A DNA stretch of 36,341 nucleotides from CAZWES01 sp964632395 (lineage in GTDB: Bacteria > Patescibacteriota > Gracilibacteria > Peribacterales > Peribacteraceae): NCBI GenBank assembly GCA_964632395.1, contig CAZWES010000013.1, positions 1-36,341 on the forward strand. The letters are read 5' to 3'. This document shows positions 22,705 to 29,082 of this stretch, in pieces. Numbering within the stretch: position 1 is the first letter of the stretch; every line of letters starts with the position of its first letter. The position numbers and the translations under genes were made by a program. Below the pieces are notes generated by a model. The model worked only from the letters and a program-made list of their open reading frames with translations. It was not told the origin of the DNA and did not search any database.

Positions 22705-23733
22705 ATGCCAAGTTACATAGGACTCACAGGCTATATGGGCAGCGGCAAGGGCGAGCTCGTCAGACTTCTCAAAAATAGGGGCTACCGCGCAATCTCCCTT
22801 TCGGATGCTGTACGTGAAGAAGCAACGAAAAGAGGACTCGATCATTCACGGGAAAACCTCCAGCGAGTTGGCAATGAATTGAGAAGTGGTGGTGGTGCCG
22901 GAGTTCTTGGGTCCAAAATTTACGATGCGGTAAAAAAGGAAGCAGATGTGAACTGGGTGATTGATGGGATAAGAAATCCAGGTGAATATGAAGAGCTCAG
23001 TAAGTTGCCTGACTTCAAAATGGTTGGAGTAAATGCTGCCCCGAAAACGCTGATTGAAAGATTGAAGGATCGAAGCCGCGAGGGATCCTCAATGACTGAG
23101 GAAAATATTCAGGAACGACTCGCAAAAGAACGTGGGGAAGGCGAACCGCCAGAAGGACAGCAGGTTAAAAAATGTCTGGACGAGGCAGACTTTTTGATTC
23201 TGAATGAAGGCACGCTTGAGGATCTTGAAAAAAAATGTGAGCACTTTTTGAAGCTTTCGCGTGGGGAAGAACGCCCAAGTTTTGATGAGGTGTTTATGGA
23301 AATTGCATACACGTGGGCTAAGCGTGCGACGTGTCTCCGGAGGAAGGTTGGAGCAGTGATCGCAAAGGATAAGCAGCAGCTGACTGCAGGCTACAACGGT
23401 GCCCCACGTGGAGTCCCCCACTGCGCCGATGTTGGCGGCTGCATACGTGAAAAATTAAATATTCCATCCGGCCAAAGACATGAAATTTGCCGTGGGACAC
23501 ACGCGGAACAAAATGCAATCACACAGGCTGCCAAGTTTGGGATAAACATTGAGAGTTCCACTTTGTACTGTAACTGCTTCCCGTGCGTAATCTGCACCAA
23601 GATGATTCTGAATGCGGGAATTGCCACGGTTGTTTATGACAGTGATTATGATGATCCGCTTTCCAAAAAGATTCTTGAGGAACAGGAGGGATTGAAATTG
23701 GTGAGGTATGAGGGGAAGAGGATTAAGGTTTGA
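22705..23733 (+). CDS. P-loop kinase / deoxycytidylate deaminase fusion
   Basis: 342 aa. Residues 1-185 are a small P-loop nucleotide-kinase-like domain: IGLTGYMGSGKGELV with the loop G9-K15-G16, ISLSDAVREEA, NWVIDGIRNPGEYE and a lid-like ERLKDRSREGSS. Residues about 190-342 are a dCMP deaminase: KVGAVIAKDKQQLTAGYNGAP, zinc ligands His266 (T-H-A-E, catalytic Glu268), Cys294 and Cys297 in FPCVIC, plus an extra Cys/His-rich loop (HCADVGGC, RHEICRG) as in phage T4-type enzymes. It would convert dCMP to dUMP for dTTP synthesis. The order kinase-deaminase also occurs in fungal dCMP deaminases and in the anti-phage protein AvcD, though AvcD is longer. Starts at 22684 or 22660 are possible. Confidence 0.88.
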   Translation: MPSYIGLTGYMGSGKGELVRLLKNRGYRAISLSDAVREEATKRGLDHSRENLQRVGNELRSGGGAGVLGSKIYDAVKKEADVNWVIDGIRNPGEYEELSKLPDFKMVGVNAAPKTLIERLKDRSREGSSMTEENIQERLAKERGEGEPPEGQQVKKCLDEADFLILNEGTLEDLEKKCEHFLKLSRGEERPSFDEVFMEIAYTWAKRATCLRRKVGAVIAKDKQQLTAGYNGAPRGVPHCADVGGCIREKLNIPSGQRHEICRGTHAEQNAITQAAKFGINIESSTLYCNCFPCVICTKMILNAGIATVVYDSDYDDPLSKKILEEQEGLKLVRYEGKRIKV

Positions 23734-24374
23734 ATATCAAGACTTTGGGTAGGAGAAACCTGAAGAGGCACATTTTTTGTGACGAATAAGCCAATTTGAA
23801 AAGATGGGGGTTTTCCTCTTGAAATGGAGGAGAAAAGCTGTAGCATCCCCGGGAATGTAATTTCCCCTCACATGCCCATGAATCAAGTTGAACAACAAAA
23901 ACCTCGTTGTCGTCGCACGCAAGAAAGCCAGAATGGTGCAAATGACAATTCAGAAAGGGAAACTGCAGCAGTAGTGAAATATGTCAGAGAATACATGCAA
24001 AAAATTGAAGACAAAGCTCCACTTCCCTTATTCGAAAACATGTGTGCCTCATTTTTCTGGAGGCCAATAGAAAAATTACACCTTGCGGATGCTTTTGACG
24101 CAGAAGTTGCACGACACGATAACGGCAGGCATCCAGAATGCTTGATATCCGGCGAGCCCCGTGCACGGAGCGTGTGTGTTAGGCAGGCCTATAAGATGTG
24201 ACGAATGGTGTGCCGGGGGAGTACGTAGAAACATGGATTGGGTAATAACATGAGGCCTTGTTTTTCTGGGTGTTCGACCGTACACTACCTTTACAACCAG
24301 TCAATGCAATCATCAGATTTTCTGCCCTACACTGCTCTGGCCGAAGAGGCATTTTCCAGTTTTCCCACTTTCCT
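23734..24374. other. 641-nt stretch with weak coding evidence
   Basis: No RNA gene, strong palindrome or recognised protein is seen. The only sizeable candidate is the plus-strand ORF at 23824-24201. Minus-strand ORFs across it are mutually overlapping and show no motif. May be degraded DNA upstream of the DinD-like gene. Confidence 0.5.
23824..24201 (+). CDS. Doubtful hypothetical ORF (125 aa)
   Basis: Hydrophilic ORF with possible helix ERETAAVVKYVREYMQKIED and a mixed C-terminus (SFFWRPIEKLHLADAFDAEV). An internal ATG at 23875 could be the start. There is no signal peptide, no membrane segment and no recognised motif, and four overlapping minus-strand ORFs compete for the same DNA. It could be a remnant of a former gene, a genuine orphan or chance. 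Confidence 0.35.
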   Translation: MEEKSCSIPGNVISPHMPMNQVEQQKPRCRRTQESQNGANDNSERETAAVVKYVREYMQKIEDKAPLPLFENMCASFFWRPIEKLHLADAFDAEVARHDNGRHPECLISGEPRARSVCVRQAYKM

Positions 24375-25205
24375 ATGACCGCTGATACGAACATTTTTGA
24401 GTCCATTCGCCACATCAACGAATATGATGCTGAGTATTGGCTAGCACGAGAATTGATGCCGTGCCTGGGATACGACACATGGCGCAGATTTGAAGAGTCT
24501 ATCGAAAGGGCAATTGAATCATGTAAAAACTCCGGCAATTCCCCTGATTCGCACTTTTTGCCGGCGCCGGCAAAAAGTACCGGAGGGCGCCCGGGAATGG
24601 ATTATTTGCTCTCCAGATACGCCTGTTACCTGATTGCCCAGAACGGTGATCCCCGCAAGGAAGAGATTGCTCTCGCTCAGAATTACTTTGTTATCCAGAC
24701 GAGGAAACAGGAAAGAACTGAGAGTCTTCTGGAAGATCGTAAACGTGTTCTTCTGCGCGAAGAGATGAAAAAGCATAATAAAAATTTAGCGAAAGCTGCA
24801 GACAATGCCGGAGTAAAAAATTACGGGAAATTCCAGGATTACGGCTACATGGGATTGTATGGCGGCATGAAATCTAAGGAAATTCACAAAAGTAAAGGGT
24901 TGAGCAAGCCACAGAAAATCCTCGATCACATGGGCAGCGAAGAACTAGCCGCCAATCTCTTCCGTGCAACGCAGGCAGAGGCAAAACTGCGCCGGGAAGA
25001 TGTTCGCGGAGAAAAGAAAGCAAACAAAACGCACTACAATGTTGGGAAGAAAGTACGTGGAACGATTGAGGAACTGGGAGGAACCATGCCCGAAGAACTA
25101 CCTCCGGCTGATGGAGTAAACAAAGCAAAAACACGCTTGCAGCTTAACAGTACAAAGACTGGTGGGCCGGGAGGGATTCGAACCCCCGAAGTCAGAGACA
25201 CCTGA
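24375..25205 (+). CDS. dinD: DNA damage-inducible protein D (DinD)-like protein
   Basis: 276 aa from the ATG at 24375, near the 274 aa of E. coli DinD; 39 upstream residues in the open frame look non-coding. Family blocks: FESIRHINEYDAEYWLAREL, LGYDTWRRFEESIERAIESC, GGRPGMDYLLSRYACYLIAQ, NGDPRKEEIALAQNYFVIQT, NYGKFQDYGYMGLYGGM and ELGGTMPEELPPADG. DinD inhibits RecA-mediated strand exchange in E. coli; LexA control there is known but no LexA-type box is obvious here. The last 15 or so residues (TGGPGGIRTPEVRDT) come from antisense tRNA-Tyr, so the gene overlaps the convergent tRNA by 46 bp. The N-terminal half is distantly Bro-N-like. Confidence 0.88.
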   Translation: MTADTNIFESIRHINEYDAEYWLARELMPCLGYDTWRRFEESIERAIESCKNSGNSPDSHFLPAPAKSTGGRPGMDYLLSRYACYLIAQNGDPRKEEIALAQNYFVIQTRKQERTESLLEDRKRVLLREEMKKHNKNLAKAADNAGVKNYGKFQDYGYMGLYGGMKSKEIHKSKGLSKPQKILDHMGSEELAANLFRATQAEAKLRREDVRGEKKANKTHYNVGKKVRGTIEELGGTMPEELPPADGVNKAKTRLQLNSTKTGGPGGIRTPEVRDT

Positions 25206-25244
25206 TTTACAGTCAGGCCCGTTTGACCGCTTCGGTACCGACCC
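25160..25244 (-). tRNA. tRNA-Tyr (GTA)
   Basis: 85 nt with encoded CCA and a long variable arm, as expected for bacterial tRNA-Tyr. Acceptor GGGTCGG pairs with CCGGCCC (one G-U); the anticodon arm is CCTGA-CTGTAAA-TCAGG with GTA; the T arm contains GGTTCGAATCC within GGGGG/CCTCC-type pairing. Its 3' half is overlapped on the opposite strand by the DinD-like gene. Confidence 0.95.
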
Positions 25245-25333
25245 GTGTGCTTATTATATCAAATTTTGGTTGCTCAGTTTGAATATCCTTCGCCCTTCAC
25301 TCGCTACGCTCGTTTCGGGCTACGGACGGCAAG

Positions 25334-25351
25334 CCGCTTCGGTACCGACCC
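25334..25351. repeat. 18-bp direct repeat of the tRNA-Tyr 5' end
   Basis: CCGCTTCGGTACCGACCC is an exact copy of 25227-25244, the 5' end of tRNA-Tyr, in the same orientation 107 bp away. The flank also agrees partly (TATATCAAA follows both copies). It may be an attachment-site remnant or a partial duplication. Confidence 0.7.
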
Positions 25352-25399
25352 TTAGCTCTAGTATATCAAAACCCTTTCATGATGTATTCTCATTCCGCT

Positions 25400-26371
25400 A
25401 TGAAACTCCTCCTACCCATCCTAATCCTCCTCTCCGCTTGCACCACAGCACTTCCGCCAGAAGAGACCACACCCATCTCTCCGGAAGAGCAAGAATTTTT
25501 GGATAGCGGCAGAGCGAAAGCGATTGAGGACGAAACAGATTTGTGGATGTTTTACGAGGATGAGGAAGCAGGATTCGAAATCAAGTATCCACATGACACA
25601 GCATTCGGTGATGCGGAAGAAGGCAAGACCCTGCTTTTAACTGTCAAGAGCGCTCCGATAGATACCCTAAACGACACGATGGGATACAACGCAGAGACTG
25701 CACTAAAAAATCGAGCAGCGCTTGAATCCGGAGAATACGGTGATTCCGTTGATTTTGCATTGGAGGAATCACAAAACGTTAGGAATGTTGGTGGTAAGAA
25801 TGCACAGAATTTTTTGGTGCTCTCGCGTTTTGAAGTTTGTAACGTAACGTTCGAGCGCAAACTCTACTTCTTCAATAACGACCATCAAATCGTAATCACG
25901 CTTTTTGCTGATCCTGAAGCCATAATCAGCGCATCGCCTGAATTTTTTACAACTGATCCGGAGAACTGTGCAGAGGAAAAAATCTGGGATTTTGAAAAGG
26001 TGCCGTCTTTCTACCAAACTCTTGCAGATGGCAATGGACCCGAAGTAGTGCAGCACTGGTTTGATGTTTTTGATGAGATCGCAGATACCATCGAATTTGC
26101 AGATCAGGAAATTAGTGATGAATTAATTCAGGGTAAATGGATTTCTGTTGATGATGCAAATTACCTGATAGTTTTCTCGGACAACACAAAAACGGATTAT
26201 TACGATGGGGAAATTACATCTGAAGGAACTTATACAATCAGTGGAGATAGCCTGCTTGTTGAAAGCGAAGGGGAGGCATTCAAATACTCGATACTCGAAT
26301 TATCAGAGAATGAGCTTGAGCTGTTATATTTGCCACGAGGGAATATTCTTCAATTCACAAAAACTGAGTAA
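25400..26371 (+). CDS. Hypothetical exported lipoprotein
   Basis: 323 aa from the ATG at 25400 (TATTCT at 25385-25390). Type II signal peptide MKLLLPILILLSACTT with lipobox L-L-S-A-C, Cys14 being the lipid-modified residue. A linker rich in Pro, Glu and Thr follows. The N-terminal domain (GFEIKYPHDTAF, EVCNVTFERKLYFFNNDHQI) resembles the surface-protein module often found in lipoproteins that starts with F-x-I-x-Y-P. The C-terminal part (GKWISVDDANYLIVFSDNTK, GTYTISGDSLLVESEGE) looks like a small lipocalin-type beta-barrel. It is convergent with the TMTC-like gene (2-nt gap). Function unknown. Confidence 0.78.
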   Translation: MKLLLPILILLSACTTALPPEETTPISPEEQEFLDSGRAKAIEDETDLWMFYEDEEAGFEIKYPHDTAFGDAEEGKTLLLTVKSAPIDTLNDTMGYNAETALKNRAALESGEYGDSVDFALEESQNVRNVGGKNAQNFLVLSRFEVCNVTFERKLYFFNNDHQIVITLFADPEAIISASPEFFTTDPENCAEEKIWDFEKVPSFYQTLADGNGPEVVQHWFDVFDEIADTIEFADQEISDELIQGKWISVDDANYLIVFSDNTKTDYYDGEITSEGTYTISGDSLLVESEGEAFKYSILELSENELELLYLPRGNILQFTKTE

Positions 26372-26373
26372 TT

Positions 26374-28344
26374 TCATTTGATCTGCTGCAACGCTGACTC
26401 TGCCGCTCTGTTTCCCGGATCAATCTCAAGAATCTCCTCAAACTGATCCTTGGCATCCCCAACTCTACCAACATTGTAATAAAGCAAACCAAGATTGATT
26501 CGCACAGCAACGATATCTGACCTTAATTTAACTGCAGCTTCATACGCTTTGATTGCTTCTTCCACGCGCCCAACTTTGGTTAAAGCGACTCCCATGTTGA
26601 AGTACGCTTCTGTAAAGAGCGTGTCGGCCTCAATCGCACGCCTGTACTCAGTGATCGCTTTCTTGTACTCCCCAACTGCTGCATAAAGCGCTCCAAGGTT
26701 TCCCATCGCTTCTGCATAAAATGGATCTAGTTCGATTGCACGCTCGTAGGATGATTTTGCATTTTGGAAGTCGCCACGCTCTGCGTAGACGATACCCAAA
26801 CCAAAGTGTGGCTCCGGATCATCAGGGTTTATCTCCATTGCCGTTCTGTACTGATTAATCGCCTCAAGCATCATCCCCTTCTTCCTATAAACCGCTCCAA
26901 GGTTGCTGTACGTACGCGGACGCGGACTGATTGCAATCGCTTTCTCGAATTCGACGATAGCATCATCCAACTCGCCACGTCTTCTATAAATATTCCCCAA
27001 ATTATTCCGCGCACGATGGGAATTTGGATAGTTCTCAATTACGTTCAAAAAGAGTGACTCGGTATCCTTCCAAGCTTTTGCCTGAGTATTTGCCATCACT
27101 CCAAACACCATTACGATTAGACTTATCAATGCAACTCTGGCGACTAATTGATAATTGAAAATTGATAATTGATAATTTTTTGGAGCTTGGAGCTTGGAAC
27201 TTGGAACTTTTATCATCAAATTACAAAAAATAAGAATGATCCCAATCGAAGCCAAATATGCATAACGATCCGATGCAAAATAAAAATCTCCGTCTTTCGC
27301 AAAATTTGTGAAGTTCGGGAGAAGCATCATAAAGAAGAACAGAGCTCCAAATACTAAAAGTTTCTGATGGCGGAAAAAATATAGGATTCCAACTATCGAA
27401 ATTATCACAAGTAGAGGAATCAAATACTCAGGATTCGTGATGCTGAGCTCAGAGCTTGTGGGGTACAAAACAGAAAGATCAGTTGGAATGAAAAGTTTTT
27501 GCATGTAAAAGACTGTGCTCCTGCACGCCATCAAAAAAGTTTCAACTAATGATGTCTCGCTTATTACACTTTTCTTTCCCACAATTGCAATAATGCCAAA
27601 AATTACGCTCAAAACCACATACGGGATTTTACTGATCCACAAGCCCTTTTCTCGTAGTGACTTGCCCTGAAGATAGTCGATCAATATCAGAATTAACGGG
27701 AGTAGGATGACGCTTACTTTGGAAAGAAGTGCGAGTAAGAAGAAAGTAAGACTGAGGAAGCATGTTTTTGTTTGACGTTTTCGGAATCCGGAATTCGGGA
27801 CCCGGAATCCGGAATTATCCTTTGCTTCGCCCGGATTCCGGATTCCGGATTCCGGATTCCGTCTCATCCACAAAAGATAACTGACAAGCGCTCCCAAGAA
27901 GAAAAATCCAGACAAAACATCCTTCCTCGCACTTGCCCATGCAACAGCTTCCGTGTGTAGTGGGTGGATTGCAAAGAGTAGTCCGCAGAAAAGTGCTACC
28001 CATTTCCTCCTCAAAAGCAACCACACAAACCCTGCAACAAGAATTGAATTAAGCGTGTGAAGAATCAGATTCGTAAGATGAAACATGAACGGACTCGTGC
28101 CTGCTATCAAATAATCAATTTGATAACTGAAAAACGTGAGTGGAATGTAGAGCTCCGGATCAAAGTGTGAAAATATCCATCCAAGCGACCCAGAGGTTAT
28201 CTCACGGACTGCAGGATTCTCATAAATCAGAAGCCCATCATCCCATCTGACGAAGTCGTTTGTGAGTGATGTGCCGTAGACTGCAAGAGTTAGGGCAAAG
28301 AAGAATATGGCAATGCCAAAAAGGATATTCCAATTCCTGACCAT
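26374..28344 (-). CDS. TMTC-like membrane glycosyltransferase with C-terminal TPRs
   Basis: 656 aa. Residues 1-415 hold about ten TM helices and GT-C features of the TMTC (O-mannosyltransferase) type: FVRWDDGLLIYENPAV with the paired acidic residues D35/D36, YIPLTFFSYQIDYLIAG, FHLTNLILHTLNSILVAGF, LLFAIHPLHTEAVAW and DRYAYLASIGIIL. Residues 440-656 are about six TPRs (RARNNLGNIYRRRGELDDAI, YSNLGAVYRKKGMMLEAI, HFGLGIVYAERGDFQNAK, and so on). Eukaryotic TMTC1-4 O-mannosylate cadherin-type folds. Two loops (residues 162-190 and 378-402) are encoded by dispersed repeats. It lies nine nt after the upstream gene, so it is probably the last gene of the cohesin/dockerin operon, and might glycosylate those proteins (inference). 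Confidence 0.85.
   Translation of the reverse strand: MVRNWNILFGIAIFFFALTLAVYGTSLTNDFVRWDDGLLIYENPAVREITSGSLGWIFSHFDPELYIPLTFFSYQIDYLIAGTSPFMFHLTNLILHTLNSILVAGFVWLLLRRKWVALFCGLLFAIHPLHTEAVAWASARKDVLSGFFFLGALVSYLLWMRRNPESGIRNPGEAKDNSGFRVPNSGFRKRQTKTCFLSLTFFLLALLSKVSVILLPLILILIDYLQGKSLREKGLWISKIPYVVLSVIFGIIAIVGKKSVISETSLVETFLMACRSTVFYMQKLFIPTDLSVLYPTSSELSITNPEYLIPLLVIISIVGILYFFRHQKLLVFGALFFFMMLLPNFTNFAKDGDFYFASDRYAYLASIGIILIFCNLMIKVPSSKLQAPKNYQLSIFNYQLVARVALISLIVMVFGVMANTQAKAWKDTESLFLNVIENYPNSHRARNNLGNIYRRRGELDDAIVEFEKAIAISPRPRTYSNLGAVYRKKGMMLEAINQYRTAMEINPDDPEPHFGLGIVYAERGDFQNAKSSYERAIELDPFYAEAMGNLGALYAAVGEYKKAITEYRRAIEADTLFTEAYFNMGVALTKVGRVEEAIKAYEAAVKLRSDIVAVRINLGLLYYNVGRVGDAKDQFEEILEIDPGNRAAESALQQIK
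27139..27213. repeat. In-frame AT-rich/AACTTGG word repeat in the TMTC-like gene
   Basis: Iterated TGATAATTGAAAAT words (27148-27176) adjoin iterated GGAGCTTGGA/GGAACTTGGA words (27181-27208). These are the same kinds of words as in the intergenic elements, here read in frame as residues 378-402 (KVPSSKLQAPKNYQLSIFN and on) between two membrane helices. Confidence 0.8.
27781..27861. repeat. In-frame GGATTCC palindromic repeat in the TMTC-like gene
   Basis: Left half: copies of CGGAATCCGGAATT; right half: four tandem CGGATTC units, reverse complementary to the left. The loop centre is ATCCTTTGCTTCGCC. Encodes residues about 162-190 (NPESGIRNPG, SGFRVPNSGFRKR). Same word family as the repeat in the hydrolase gene at 4700-4760. 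Confidence 0.82.
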
Positions 28345-28353
28345 ACACTTATC

Positions 28354-29082
28354 TTATACTACTTGGCTTTTGGATCCCCTCAAAAAGAAAACCGGTACCA
28401 CAGCCAAACTGAGTAGCCCCATCACCCACATAGCAGGTCCTGTGGCTGGCGGTCTCCTAACTTGATCCAAACTCGAATCACGGGCTGCTGAGTGAACCCT
28501 CTCCCGCGCATCACGAATTGAATTGATGGGGATGGTTACAGCTCTGGAAAAATCCGGAACGTAGGAACTACCAACTGTGAAGCGATTTGTTTTTAGGAAT
28601 GTTGGCCATGCGGTTGCCTGCGTGCCCTGGACTGAATCGCCGATGTCGATTGTTTGTGGGGTAGGAGATTTAATTTCGATGGCGTCACTCGTCACTTCGT
28701 TACTTGTTGCTCGTCCGTCATCGAGCGACGAGTCGACGGGTGACGAGTAACCTTCTTCAATCTCCGAATCTTCCGCTACAAGCGATGGCAACGGCACATC
28801 CGTCAAACTCGCCTGCAAGAAGCCCACGCCCTGCACAAATATGACAACAAGCATAAATACTCCGGCAAGAGTAAGCATTGAACCGAATGCAACAGGCATC
28901 ATCCTACTCTTTGTTCGTGTGATCGGAACTTTTCCACTTGTCTTTTCTTTAGGAGGAGTAAACAGCTCTTCCTCTTCCGCAACTACATCACAAAACATCG
29001 CATCATCACCCGAAGAGCCCTTCATATCTCCCTGAGGATCAGAGCTTGTGCTTGTCCAGTTGCTGGAGAGATCATTATTCAT
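28354..29082 (-). CDS. Bitopic surface protein with PATGP-like C-terminal tail
   Basis: 242 aa from the ATG at 29082, overlapping the preceding gene by 8 bp; a start 15 codons upstream is less likely. The N-terminal 65 residues are cytoplasmic-looking and Ser/Asp-rich; one TM helix (FGSMLTLAGVFMLVVIFVQ) follows, then an acidic extracytoplasmic region and a C-terminal PPATGPAMWVMGLLSLAVVP helix ending RGSKSQVV. The tail has the motif-helix-basic layout of sortase-type signals, though not LPxTG. No enzymatic domain is seen. The linker includes repeat-encoded sequence (28683-28752). Context: fifth gene of the cohesin/dockerin operon, so a membrane-tethered partner or scaffold adaptor is plausible. 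Confidence 0.7.
   Translation of the reverse strand: MNNDLSSNWTSTSSDPQGDMKGSSGDDAMFCDVVAEEEELFTPPKEKTSGKVPITRTKSRMMPVAFGSMLTLAGVFMLVVIFVQGVGFLQASLTDVPLPSLVAEDSEIEEGYSSPVDSSLDDGRATSNEVTSDAIEIKSPTPQTIDIGDSVQGTQATAWPTFLKTNRFTVGSSYVPDFSRAVTIPINSIRDARERVHSAARDSSLDQVRRPPATGPAMWVMGLLSLAVVPVFFLRGSKSQVV
28683..28752. repeat. In-frame CGTCACTCGT word repeat
   Basis: Words such as CGTCACTCGTCACTTCGTTAC are followed by the reverse-oriented GAGCGACGAGTCGACGGGTG; CTCGTCAC and GTGACGAG pair across it. Encodes about 23 residues (SSPVDSSLDDGRATSNEVTS) in the extracytoplasmic linker of the 242 aa protein. Confidence 0.65.

Noticed and set aside
24258..24374. 39-residue N-terminal extension of the DinD-like protein
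   Set aside because: DinD proteins begin near the ATG at 24375 and the extension shows no coding character.
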